Shown here: positions 8,363 through 17,016 of the stretch, one piece after another
Numbering within the stretch: position 1 is the stretch's first letter
How the letters are laid out: each line of letters begins with the position of its first letter
Source: Exilibacterium tricleocarpae
GTDB taxonomy: Bacteria > Pseudomonadota > Gammaproteobacteria > Pseudomonadales > Cellvibrionaceae
Assembly: GCF_007004655.1 (NCBI RefSeq)
Contig: NZ_ML660094.1
Location: 186,001 to 250,000, forward strand
Direction of reading: 5' to 3'
DNA length: 64,000 bases
Position numbers and translations under genes: made by a program
The notes under the pieces: model-generated
Told to the model about the DNA's origin: nothing
Database searches by the model: none
The model's input: the letters and a program-made list of their open reading frames with translations, nothing else

Positions 8363-8950
8363 ATGAAATTACCGTACCTTATTATGCTTTCCTGTTTTTG
8401 TTTACCAGCCGCTTTTGCCAACACAACAGTTTCATCAATCCCAACACACGATGCTTTTTTCAGTGCAATCAGCAAACTCTGCGGTAAAGCCTTTTCCGGC
8501 ACCGTAACGCTGGATAACCATAACGATGATAGCTTTGCCGATAAAAAACTCATTATGCACGTTAGACGATGTGACCAAAAACAGCTGCAAGTCCCTTTTC
8601 ATGTTGGAGATGATGCCTCGCGCACCTGGCTAATTACTAAAACGGGATCGGGCTTGTCACTTAAACACGATCACAGACGCAAAGATGGCACAGAAGATAC
8701 CCTCACTCTGTATGGCGGCCATACCATTGATGCTGGTTGGGCGCAAGTACAGTCTTTCCCCGCCGATCAATATTCAAAAGAACTGTTTGTGGAAAATGCT
8801 ATTCCACAATCCAACGGCAACACATGGCAAATGTATATCTACCCGGAGCAGTTTACTTACAGGCTGATACGGCAGGGCCGCGAATTTAGGGTGGATTTTG
8901 ATCTAACCAATCCCGTTAAGCCACCACCGGCACCGTGGGGGTATAACTAA
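8363..8950 (+). CDS. Secreted protein of unknown function
   Basis: 195 residues from the ATG at 8363 (MKLPYLIMLSCFCLPAAFANT), a typical signal peptide cleaved after AFA; the open frame runs upstream to 8294 but the extra 23 residues are polar and precede the signal. Two cysteines (KLCGKAF and RRCDQKQ) could form a disulphide. The mature part has alternating polar/hydrophobic strands (VTLDNHN, LIMHVRRC, FRVDFDL) and ends in proline-rich PVKPPPAPWGYN. I do not recognise the family with certainty. It converges with the hydrolase gene at 8976, 25 bases away. Confidence 0.75.
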   Translation: MKLPYLIMLSCFCLPAAFANTTVSSIPTHDAFFSAISKLCGKAFSGTVTLDNHNDDSFADKKLIMHVRRCDQKQLQVPFHVGDDASRTWLITKTGSGLSLKHDHRRKDGTEDTLTLYGGHTIDAGWAQVQSFPADQYSKELFVENAIPQSNGNTWQMYIYPEQFTYRLIRQGREFRVDFDLTNPVKPPPAPWGYN

Positions 8951-8975
8951 GCACTTAACCAAACACGCGGATGTT

Positions 8976-10406
8976 TTAGTCTAGTAACCCCGGGACATCG
9001 GTAAGCAGCCTCAGATGATAGGACAGCCACTCCATAATCATTGGAATTTCAGCCCTGGAAACACAGTGCCCCTCATAATTGTCATAGATCATCAGCTTAC
9101 CCTGGACTGAAGCATCCGTAACCAACTGACTCTCCCCGTGTGGCACCAATGGATCTGCATGGGTATTAATAGTCAGAATGGGTGTATTAGTCACATTTTT
9201 TTTCCCGAGCAGGCCCTGCTCGACAAGGGAGATCGGCAAGCTTTTGGAAAGCAGGTTTAACAGATCGCCCGGTGTGGCACGGACACGGTCAATATAGGTT
9301 TCGCCCTGGAAATCCTGCAATAATGCTTGCAAACTTGGCGTTAGCATTGATCGATTAAACTCATCAATCTCTCTTTTTGATAATCGCCTGTTATTATACG
9401 CCTCTATCATATCGTGGAGTTCATATTGCGGCGGAATACCACCAGCCAGCTTGAGAGCATAAAGGGTATGCATAGGGCCACAGCTATTGACCACGGCAGC
9501 AACATCGCCACGATGTTTACCCAACGCTAACCTCACTGTGGTAAGACCTGCCAGGCTTTCTGACCACACGCCAATACGTTTGTTGTCAAAACGCTTGTCG
9601 CCAAGCACTCGTTTGAGAACAGCAACATGATGCTTGTCGTAATTCACATCGACGACACCATCGTTACCGGTACCGGGAGAATCATAGGCTATCATCGCCG
9701 TGCCGGTAGCGTTGATTGTTTCTGAAAGAGGATAAAATTCGGTACTCAATACATCCATGCCTCCCGTTTTTAAAATAACCGGCATAGTTTTGGAGTGATG
9801 CCTGGTTGGAAAATGCACAAAGGCCTTAAAACTCGCACCATCCACCTCTAAATGCCACACTTCCATGGGAACCGCAAAATACCGGCCGGCCAGGCTATAC
9901 ATTTCAAATGCCTTTGCCAGCGCTGCTCTGGCATATTTGTCTCTCAAATGAGGGTAGCTGGCTTGTGTGTAATAGGTCGACGCTTGCAGAAACGACTTTC
10001 GAGCTGCAACGATATTGCCTTTACGCTCGTATTCAAGTCCGGCTTTATAGGCTTCGTTGCCAATATTACTCCATTCGTAAACCCAATGACCCGGGCCATA
10101 CTCAATAATGGTGTCGAATTTATCGCCATATCGCCGCTTCCCCGTGGCATTTTCAATCTTTTCCAGCGCACCTTTAACTACATCCCAATCAGCACCCTCC
10201 CATTCCCACATGCCTTTGCGCACCGAACGCCACCAGTTATCACCGTAGGCCTCAGGCGCAGCTTCCGCAGAGGTTGCCGGTGAAGTCGCTGCCGACTGAA
10301 CCGCAATGACCTCACTGGCACTACCGAATGACAATATCGTTGCCAAAATACCGATCAGCGCCTTCAAACGGTTTAATGAAAATCTCGACTTGGTTAATAA
10401 CTTCAT
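8976..10406 (-). CDS. Secreted alpha/beta hydrolase, FrsA-like
   Basis: 476 residues with an N-terminal hydrophobic stretch (LKALIGILATILSFGSASEVIAVQ). The C-terminal two thirds form an alpha/beta hydrolase: nucleophile serine in GVWSESLAGL, aspartate in INTHADPLVPHG and histidine in NYEGHCVSR. The nucleophile elbow (SESLA) is a variant of GxSxG of the sort seen in FrsA/DUF1100 proteins. An N-terminal helical region (AYKAGLEYERKGNIVAARKSF) resembles a tetratricopeptide hairpin. It lies 183 bases downstream of the TonB-dependent receptor on the same strand, so it may process what the receptor imports. Substrate unknown. Confidence 0.75.
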   Translation of the reverse strand: MKLLTKSRFSLNRLKALIGILATILSFGSASEVIAVQSAATSPATSAEAAPEAYGDNWWRSVRKGMWEWEGADWDVVKGALEKIENATGKRRYGDKFDTIIEYGPGHWVYEWSNIGNEAYKAGLEYERKGNIVAARKSFLQASTYYTQASYPHLRDKYARAALAKAFEMYSLAGRYFAVPMEVWHLEVDGASFKAFVHFPTRHHSKTMPVILKTGGMDVLSTEFYPLSETINATGTAMIAYDSPGTGNDGVVDVNYDKHHVAVLKRVLGDKRFDNKRIGVWSESLAGLTTVRLALGKHRGDVAAVVNSCGPMHTLYALKLAGGIPPQYELHDMIEAYNNRRLSKREIDEFNRSMLTPSLQALLQDFQGETYIDRVRATPGDLLNLLSKSLPISLVEQGLLGKKNVTNTPILTINTHADPLVPHGESQLVTDASVQGKLMIYDNYEGHCVSRAEIPMIMEWLSYHLRLLTDVPGLLD

Positions 10407-10589
10407 TCACAGTCTCCCTATTGGCATAGTCTGAAATTTCTTTTGACGTACTGGCAATACCCGTTTGCAAAGAGCAGAGCAACGCCGACAAATAACCGGC
10501 GTACTCTCTATGGACAGGATAAGCATGAAATAATGGACTGCAGGCTTTCAAGTGCGTAATTCCCTAAACCTACAGCTAGTTTCTCCGGG

Positions 10590-12827
10590 TTACATACCCA
10601 GAAAATAGGTAAACGTCAATCCGGATGTCCTGGGCGCCGCTGCGTATCTGACAAGAGAATTCTCTGGCGACGAATCGCCTCGGCTGCTTCCGTTGGACAG
10701 CCAGTACTTCGAATCCGCTACGTTTCGAACCCAGGCTTCAATCTCCCAGCGTCCACTGTCTGGCTGGTAGTTAACACTAATATTGGCAACATCCCAGTCT
10801 TCTAAATTGGCAATAGGCTTCAGACCCTGAGCACCCGGTACACTCGACGTTTCACCCTCCCAGGAATAATCGGCATGTACCCCAAACCGACCGCCTGAAA
10901 CAGGCATCACGTAATCCGCTGAAACACTGTACTTCCACTCCGGAACACCGTTAACCCGCCGGCCTTCGTTATCGGGATTACTTTCAAACTCCGTATATTC
11001 AGAGTCGATATAGCCCGCACTGACACCCAGTGTCAGGTTTTTAATAAGCAAGGCAACAATCTCAAGCTCCGCGCCTCGAATATCAGCAGTTGCATTAAAG
11101 ACCATGGGAGCTCCGCCCGACGTTACAATGGTAGTTTGCAGGTTTTCATAGTCCATATCGAAGATAGAAAAGTTTAGCTGCAGGCGAGACGCAAGGGTGG
11201 TTTTAATACCAACTTCAGTATTGGCAACATCCTCCGGCTCAAAAGCTGTGCGCGCAAGTGCCGCTGACGCGCTGGTGCCGTTAAAGCCGCCACTCTTAAA
11301 ACCTTCGCTATACTGGGCAAACAACAAGGTTTCATCGTTTAGATCATACTCAAAGCCAAACTTAAGCGTTACATCATCCCATCTTTCAGTCGCCTGTATA
11401 TCGTAAAGCTCCTCGATGACCGGGGTGTCTCCCGGTTCAAAAAACGCCAGGCTGTTAGACAAACCCAAGGTTTTTTCTTCTTCTGTCCAGCGCAAACCTG
11501 ATGTTACTCGAGCAGCATCGGTCAAACTGACTGTCACCTGACCAAAAGCAGCGTAGGCTTCAGTCTCGATTTCCTGGTCCCACCCCAACGAATGGCGCAT
11601 GTCAACAGCCCCACCCGTCAGCAGGGCGGCAACATCATCACCATAGAACCTTACGTCGCGTGCGCCGTCTTCAATAAAATAGTAAAGGCCGGCCGTCCAC
11701 TCCAGCTTTCCGCCCAACGACAGACCACCTTCCGGCGTTGAAGAGAAACGAACCTCGAAACTCCCCCATTCTGAATCTTCCTGGTGGCTTTCATTAAACA
11801 AACTTATTGGCGCCTGATCACGATCGGCATCCAGATCCAACTCCGAACCCCGATAGCCAAAAATATAAGCGGCGTCAAAGTCGTCGTGTATTACATCCGC
11901 ACGCAACATCAACCCCCAGTTCTCCACTTGTTCTTTGCCATCATTGTCAATATTGGATTCGTAGAACCGCGTTGCGGGCTCACCCGAACCATCCAGCACA
12001 CCGAACATTGCCAGGAGTTCATGTGTTTGAGTCATGTAGCCCCCTTCGGGACCGACATTCATCATGGTGGGGTCACCATCCTGAACTTCGGCATCGGCGG
12101 TAAAGCTGATCTCAATAGCCTTATTGACCGAGTATCTCAAGCCCACCCGCCCGGCACGCACATGCTCACCGTTGCCTTTCTGCCCGCTCTTGACATTTTT
12201 CATATAGCCGTCGGCATCTTCCGATACGAATGAAAATTTACCCGAAAGCTTGTCATCAACCAGCGGACCGGAAATATAGGCTTTAACATTGTGAATGTTG
12301 CGGTCTCCAAGTTCAGCAGAAACTTTTCCCTCGAAATAATCGCTTGGCTTTTTGGTAATAAAATTAATGGAGCCGCCGGCGGTATTTCGCCCGTAAAGAG
12401 TCCCCTGGGGTCCGCGCAAAACCTCAATACGCTCAAGATCAAACAGCGCGCCACCAGAAGCTGCCATACGGGGCAGGTAAATATCATCAATAAAAACCCC
12501 GACGCCTGACTCTACACTAATATCATCGTTGGTCTCCCCAACGCCACGAATATTGAATGCCGTATTGCCTTTAGACTGACTCTTGATAGTCAGCCCCGGG
12601 ATAAAGTTTTGCAGATCGTTAACATCTTTAATACCCAGCCTCTCTGCGGCATCTCCAGTGATGGCTGATACTGATGCAGGAATATCCTGAATATTTTCGC
12701 TGCGCCGCTCAGCAGTGACAACAACCTCCTCCAACGCCAGTTCTTCACCGTCACTGTAGGCCCCTTGTGTCATTACTGACAACAACGCCATACACAAACC
12801 ATTTTTTTTATATGTCGAAATGCTCAT
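10590..12827 (-). CDS. TonB-dependent outer-membrane receptor
   Basis: 745 residues from the ATG at 12827, chosen because GAGGG lies at 12836-12840 and MSISTYKKNGLCMALLSVM starts a signal peptide; the frame opens earlier at 12866. After the signal comes a TonB-box-like EEVVVTAERR, the plug (IQDIPASVSAITGD, RGVGETNDD, ERIEVLRGPQGTLYGRNTAGG) and a beta-barrel ending LTFTYFLGM. The sequence RGPQGTLYGRNTAGGSINF is typical of the broad iron-complex/vitamin receptor class. Likely partners are the downstream hydrolase and the upstream two-component genes. The ligand cannot be stated from sequence. Confidence 0.92.
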   Translation of the reverse strand: MSISTYKKNGLCMALLSVMTQGAYSDGEELALEEVVVTAERRSENIQDIPASVSAITGDAAERLGIKDVNDLQNFIPGLTIKSQSKGNTAFNIRGVGETNDDISVESGVGVFIDDIYLPRMAASGGALFDLERIEVLRGPQGTLYGRNTAGGSINFITKKPSDYFEGKVSAELGDRNIHNVKAYISGPLVDDKLSGKFSFVSEDADGYMKNVKSGQKGNGEHVRAGRVGLRYSVNKAIEISFTADAEVQDGDPTMMNVGPEGGYMTQTHELLAMFGVLDGSGEPATRFYESNIDNDGKEQVENWGLMLRADVIHDDFDAAYIFGYRGSELDLDADRDQAPISLFNESHQEDSEWGSFEVRFSSTPEGGLSLGGKLEWTAGLYYFIEDGARDVRFYGDDVAALLTGGAVDMRHSLGWDQEIETEAYAAFGQVTVSLTDAARVTSGLRWTEEEKTLGLSNSLAFFEPGDTPVIEELYDIQATERWDDVTLKFGFEYDLNDETLLFAQYSEGFKSGGFNGTSASAALARTAFEPEDVANTEVGIKTTLASRLQLNFSIFDMDYENLQTTIVTSGGAPMVFNATADIRGAELEIVALLIKNLTLGVSAGYIDSEYTEFESNPDNEGRRVNGVPEWKYSVSADYVMPVSGGRFGVHADYSWEGETSSVPGAQGLKPIANLEDWDVANISVNYQPDSGRWEIEAWVRNVADSKYWLSNGSSRGDSSPENSLVRYAAAPRTSGLTFTYFLGM

Positions 12828-13205
12828 TGCATCTGCCCTCAGGATGATTATATTTTTGTTTATCACCTATCAAAGACCAAGAGAGATATCGCCAGGAGTG
12901 GAAACCAAGCCTGTACTATATAGATCGAAACTGAAGTCAACCTTAGGTCCAGGCTCGCAAATATAACGAAATAGAATAACGAGCAACCCTCGCTAGATGA
13001 TTCTAACGAGGAAAACGAGTTTCAACCCTTTTGCGAGTAAGAGCGCTATTAAAATCGGTGGCTTTAATCGATAGCCGCCAGGGAGCGAAGAATAAAATCG
13101 ATGCAAGGCGGTAGCATCGGAAACGAACAAGTTTGCAATACACAAGACAATAGCGATTCACTTATGCACTTTGGCGGGTCATCTTAAGCTGCCAGCAAGC
13201 ACTTT
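12828..13205 (-). other. Intergenic region upstream of the TonB receptor
   Basis: 378 bases between the end of the histidine kinase gene and the receptor start. It contains only short inverted pairs such as GCGAGCAACCCTCGC near 12979, which may be part of the receptor promoter. No gene or convincing promoter recognised. Confidence 0.3.
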
Positions 13206-14531
13206 TCAGAAAATAATGCGCACTTCAAACCCTTCAGAGGATTTCAGGTTTGTGAGCGTAACAGTCGCCTTATGGAGATCAGCAATACGTTTCACAATCG
13301 ACATACCCAAGCCAGAGCCCGCAACTTGCGTTTTCGGCCCGCGAAAAAATGGGTCGTAAATGCTCTCGCGGACCTCATCTGAAATCCCTGGCCCGGAATC
13401 GGCGACAACCAGTGCAACCCCATCATCGCAATCCGCCACCTGAACTGATACACGCCCGCCGCTAGGTGTGTACTTAATAGCGTTATCCACAAGGTTCCTC
13501 ACCAATACACTGAGTAACCCGTCTTGACCAACGATGAAGTGATGTCCATCATCACCTATGCTGAGATCAATATTCCGATCCAAGGCGCAGTCAGCCATCT
13601 CGGACAAGACATCTATAACAATGTGCTGCAGGTTGGTCCTGTGAAACCGGCTTTCAACCGCATTGGGGTTGACTCGTGACAGGTCAAGCAACTGAGTAAC
13701 CAGATGTGCCGCGGATTTCACCCTGACCAATATCCTGTCAAGCATCTCAACAGTTTCCTCACTCCTGGCCCCGCGCCTCGCTACCTGAACCTCGGTCTTC
13801 AGGGCTGCCAACGGTGTCCTTAATTCGTGTGCGGCATTGTCGGTAAAACGCCGTTCGCTGGTCAGCGCCGAATCCAGCCTCACCAGCAAGTCGTTCAGGG
13901 CAACTATTAATGGCTTGATTTCCAGCGGTACTGTGTCTGTCGCGATTAAATCCAGCTTATCATGGGCTCGACTTTGTATTTCCTGTGTAACATTTTTAAA
14001 CAGCGCCGTACCGGACCTCACAGAGACATAGATACATAAGAAAACAACAGGTAGCGCGACAAAAATCGGCCAAATAATTTCAAAGACAAAGGTGTAAAGC
14101 GGCTCATGCAGCTCTGACAAGCGCTGCCCGTTTATAACCCAGGTGTCATAGTCACTATCATATTCATAGAGCGCCCGCCATTGCTCACCATCGATAACGA
14201 CATCCTTGAAGCCAGTGCCGGCAGGAAAAGGAAAACTTGGAGCCCCCCTGCTTTGTATCACCAATATCCCATGTCTGTAGATCTGCATCGGTGTCGGATT
14301 AACCAACTCATGGGTAATATCGTCAGGCCCACCAAATCTTGTATACTGAAGAACATCGATAATTTCTCGGCTTAATATCCGTACCTGACCGGAAGTCTCC
14401 TTCAAACGAGCATCAAACTGTTGAATAACAAAATGCCTGCTAACGACAATGGCGCTCACCAACAGAACCAGCCAGACTAGAAACAGCGAGACCGTCAAAT
14501 AGACATATAAGCGCTGACGAATCGAATTCAC
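13206..14531 (-). CDS. Sensor histidine kinase, QseC/OmpR-partner type
   Basis: 441 residues, GTG start. Transmembrane helix 1 is at about 9-29 (YLTVSLFLVWLVLLVSAIVV) and helix 2 near 155-175 (FVALPVVFLCIYVSV), with a periplasmic loop of about 125 residues between them. The HisKA box is FTDNAAHELRTPLAALKTE with the phospho-accepting histidine; the ATPase domain has VDNAIKYTPSGG (N box), DSGPGISDEV (G1) and GSGLGMSIVKRIA (G2). Its start shares a base with the stop codon of the response regulator gene (TAGTG), so the pair is translationally coupled. It probably senses an extracytoplasmic signal and may control the TonB receptor next door. Confidence 0.93.
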   Translation of the reverse strand: MNSIRQRLYVYLTVSLFLVWLVLLVSAIVVSRHFVIQQFDARLKETSGQVRILSREIIDVLQYTRFGGPDDITHELVNPTPMQIYRHGILVIQSRGAPSFPFPAGTGFKDVVIDGEQWRALYEYDSDYDTWVINGQRLSELHEPLYTFVFEIIWPIFVALPVVFLCIYVSVRSGTALFKNVTQEIQSRAHDKLDLIATDTVPLEIKPLIVALNDLLVRLDSALTSERRFTDNAAHELRTPLAALKTEVQVARRGARSEETVEMLDRILVRVKSAAHLVTQLLDLSRVNPNAVESRFHRTNLQHIVIDVLSEMADCALDRNIDLSIGDDGHHFIVGQDGLLSVLVRNLVDNAIKYTPSGGRVSVQVADCDDGVALVVADSGPGISDEVRESIYDPFFRGPKTQVAGSGLGMSIVKRIADLHKATVTLTNLKSSEGFEVRIIF

Positions 14532-15193
14532 TACGACCTATTCTCCAGGCGATAGCCGATATTGCGCAGCATTTTTATTTTATCTTTGCCAAACTTTTTC
14601 CTGAGGGCGGAGATATAGACTTCCACCGTATTACTACCCACCTCTTCGTCCCAACTATAAATCGACTCGACAATTTTTGTCTTGGAAACAAATCTTCCGG
14701 AGTTCTCCATTAGCAGTTGCAAAATCATAAACTCTTTCTGGGGAAGTTCAATGGAAACCCCATCCTTCATAACCTGATGACTGGCAGGATCAAGAGAAAT
14801 ATCTGCAAAGGTCAATACTGAGGCCGCGCGATCACCCAGTCTGCGCTCCAGAGATCGCAATCGGGCAAATAGCTCTTCAATATCAAAGGGTTTAATAATG
14901 TAGTCATCGGCTCCGCGGTCAAGGCCTTTTACTCGGTCACTGATAGCATCACGAGCTGTAACAACTAAAATTGGTGTTTTGTTACCCGTCCCCCTGAGCT
15001 CTTCCAGCAAGTCCAACCCAAAAGCATCCGGAAGGACCAGATCTAATAAAATGGCTTTATACTCGGTGACGAAAAGCGTGGCCCTGGCCTCCTTTGCTGA
15101 CTTCACCCAGTCCACGGCATACCCCTCCTGCCTCAGCCCCTTCATCACGGACTCACCCAGGAGGTTATCATCTTCGATTAGCAGTAAGCGCAT
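14531..15193 (-). CDS. Response regulator, OmpR/QseB-like
   Basis: 220 residues. The receiver domain begins MRLLLIEDDNLLGES (acidic pair EDD), has the phosphorylated aspartate in ILLDLVLPDAFGLDLL, the switch threonine in ILVVTARDA and the conserved lysine in IIKPFDIEEL. The C-terminal winged helix (LPQKEFMILQLLMEN, SNTVEVYISALRKKFG, IGYRLENRS) is complete. First gene of the two-gene operon with the kinase. Nothing is missing or unusual. Confidence 0.95.
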   Translation of the reverse strand: MRLLLIEDDNLLGESVMKGLRQEGYAVDWVKSAKEARATLFVTEYKAILLDLVLPDAFGLDLLEELRGTGNKTPILVVTARDAISDRVKGLDRGADDYIIKPFDIEELFARLRSLERRLGDRAASVLTFADISLDPASHQVMKDGVSIELPQKEFMILQLLMENSGRFVSKTKIVESIYSWDEEVGSNTVEVYISALRKKFGKDKIKMLRNIGYRLENRS

Positions 15194-15279
15194 TTATCTA
15201 TATCCAGGCAACAGTTTTCGGTACATTTTCCAACGTTTAAGCGTAAATTACTGAGATTTTCTCATAGCCATGCACAATT

Positions 15280-15308
15280 TTCGAATCCCGGCCGGCCCAC
15301 TATTCTTA
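15280..15308 (+). other. tRNA 3'-end-like fragment (second copy)
   Basis: TTCGAATCCCGGCCGG at 15280-15295 matches 14 of 16 bases of the fragment at 1829-1844, and both are followed after a short variable stretch by TATTCTTA. As with the first copy no other tRNA arm is readable. The position coincides with the change from the AT-richer genes on the left to GC-richer DNA on the right. Confidence 0.3.
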
Positions 15309-15776
15309 GGTGCCAATGACAAATGACATACAACGCGAGGTTTATGGATGGCAGCACGGCTTTGTTCGAGGGTTGCAAGGAAGCAGCGGATTTCGATTTT
15401 GTCTCAGAATATCAGGCGGCCCAGCCAGCCCGAACCCTGTTAGGCACCGCGCTCGTTGACCGTGCTGGCGCCACGGAGAATGATGGCAACGGCCCGACTT
15501 TCGTATACGGGCGTGAAAGCACCCACAATTGCTTCCTCCCCACGCCTTGGCTTTGGGGCACCAAGCGATTTGCAATTTTGGCAGCAATGGCGATTAACTA
15601 CGCGAGTGACGCTGGAGACCGGACCAGTTACTTGATCAGAGGCGGACGCGATGGCTACGCCCAGAGCATAACATACGTGCGCTGGACGGCCGTCTCCGTC
15701 CCGCAGTCCACCCGCCCTTGGGCTACCGGCTATTGATATCGTACTACTGAGTGGGTCGAGGCGTCGCCACCTCTGT
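15309..15776. other. Region with overlapping open frames on both strands, no supported gene
   Basis: An ATG-initiated 137-codon frame runs at 15323-15736 on the plus strand and a 139-codon frame at 15440-15859 on the minus strand. Neither shows a recognisable domain, signal sequence or clear ribosome-binding site, and the minus-strand frame would overlap the well supported coiled-coil gene. Long open frames on both strands are expected by chance in GC-rich DNA. The region may be a decayed insertion next to the tRNA-like fragment. Confidence 0.3.
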
Positions 15777-16031
15777 TCAGGCGGTATGCCGGCGCCGTAT
15801 AGCCTCGTCAAGGCGTTCGATAGCCTGCTCGACCTTGCTGAGTTCTTCGGCGGTAACACGGGAAATCTCCGTTAGGACTTCAGAGTTTTCCAACTGCAGC
15901 GCCTGTTCTTCGAGGTCGGCTTCCAGCCCCCGGCCGTAGTCCTTTTTGATCGCGTTCAGGCGCTCCAGCAATTCGTCGCGCCGGCCGACGAGTTGTGTTT
16001 TTCTGGTACTTAACTCGGTTTCGCTGGGCAT
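15777..16031 (-). CDS. DksA/TraR-like coiled-coil protein lacking the zinc finger
   Basis: 84 residues from the ATG at 16031 (MPSETELSTRKTQLVGRRDELLERL); an in-frame extension upstream to 16112 has no family character. The pattern RRDELLERLNAIKKDYGR, ADLEEQALQLENSEVLTEI and EELSKVEQAIERLDEAI is the helical-hairpin coiled coil of DksA/TraR-type proteins, which insert into the secondary channel of RNA polymerase. The protein stops at RRRHTA, exactly where the cysteine zinc finger (CxxC) would begin. Zinc-less short relatives exist in other proteobacteria, so it may be complete and functional. Confidence 0.65.
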   Translation of the reverse strand: MPSETELSTRKTQLVGRRDELLERLNAIKKDYGRGLEADLEEQALQLENSEVLTEISRVTAEELSKVEQAIERLDEAIRRRHTA

Positions 16032-16143
16032 AGGGTTTGTCTCGAGATGTTTTAGCGGATTGTAGTGGTCTGCAGCGGTTAATTGCAAAGTGCCGTCATA
16101 CCGGGCCACCACCCGTATCGGGGGCGTTTGCGGTTAGACACGC

Positions 16144-16602
16144 CTAGTTGACAATTTTCCAGCTCCCATCGGGTTGGCGACAGGCGGTACCGTAGAGCTG
16201 CTCATTTTCCCCGCCGATAACCGCCTCAAGACTATACTCACGGCAGGGCCCCCCACTCTGCTCGTAAGTTCGCGTGGGCGTTACCGTATACTGGCTTTGG
16301 GTATCGGGATTGCGCCAGGTACTCGGCACACCGGTTCTTACCGTCTCCAGCGAATGGCCGACCTTGAGGCGGTCGGTATCATCCATCGAGCGGCCGATAG
16401 CACCGCCGATGGAGGTGCCGATCAGGGTGCCGACTATGGTAGCCGCCGTCTGGCCGCGACCTTCGCCCACTCCCTGGCCGATCAGTCCACCCATAATACC
16501 GCCGATAATCATACCGGCCTGCTCGTTCGGGCCCTGGTTGGTGGCACACCCGGCTGCTAACAAGCAACAGCAAACCAGCGCCGGTATACATTTGCGCTTC
16601 AT
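16144..16602 (-). CDS. Glycine-zipper lipoprotein, 17-kDa surface antigen-like
   Basis: 152 residues. The signal ends in the lipobox LAAGC (cysteine 19). Two hydrophobic glycine-zipper segments follow (AGMIIGGIMGGLIGQGVGEG and ATIVGTLIGTSIGGAIGRSM), then a small C-terminal domain with two cysteines (GGPCREYSLEAV, GTACRQPDGSWKIVN) typical of the RT0821/Lpp0805-type surface-antigen family. Predicted outer-membrane lipoprotein, possibly structural. The gene lies alone, 112 bases upstream of the coiled-coil gene start on the same strand. Confidence 0.85.
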   Translation of the reverse strand: MKRKCIPALVCCCLLAAGCATNQGPNEQAGMIIGGIMGGLIGQGVGEGRGQTAATIVGTLIGTSIGGAIGRSMDDTDRLKVGHSLETVRTGVPSTWRNPDTQSQYTVTPTRTYEQSGGPCREYSLEAVIGGENEQLYGTACRQPDGSWKIVN

Positions 16603-17016
16603 GCTAACCCCCTGGAAAGTGAACTAATCAAGTCAAAATGATGTTAGTGGCCTCAGCCGTTGAGGTATTGACGCCGATCAACAGACTTTCCAACAAACCG
16701 CATATTGTCAGCAGCCAGCTTGAGCACCTCATTATCCGGCTGTGCACCGGTGCGGGATGCCGGCCGCCAGTAGGAAGGCCCGGTGACCCCCCTGCCCCCT
16801 CCACCGCCCCTGCGCAGCGCCACCAAACCCGAATCATGACCTGCAGATCCCAGATCTGACCAGCTCGTGGATTTCGATCATCAGCCCGGGATCAGAAAAT
16901 TTGACAGCGCTGGTCATTTGTTGCTATGGTCCATGCTAATAATAGTCCAGCAGCCTATCGTTGCCTGGGCAATATAATAGAAAACACGATATAAGAGACA
17001 ATGTAGGGGCTAACTA
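16603..17016. other. Intergenic region between lipoprotein and TonB receptor genes
   Basis: 414 bases between divergent genes. It contains the promoter candidate at 16901-16930 and an AGGGG ribosome-binding site (near 17004-17008) for the receptor. The short open frames in it have no recognisable features. Confidence 0.4.
16901..16930 (+). promoter_or_regulatory. Sigma-70-type promoter candidate for the halogenase-cluster TonB receptor
   Basis: TTGACA at 16901-16906 is a perfect -35 box; TATGGT at 16925-16930 is a fair -10 box at 18-base spacing. The predicted start would be about 80 bases upstream of the receptor start codon. Confidence 0.5.

Noticed and set aside
15440-15859. 139-codon minus-strand frame
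   Set aside because: Overlaps the well supported DksA-like gene in another frame and has no recognisable feature.
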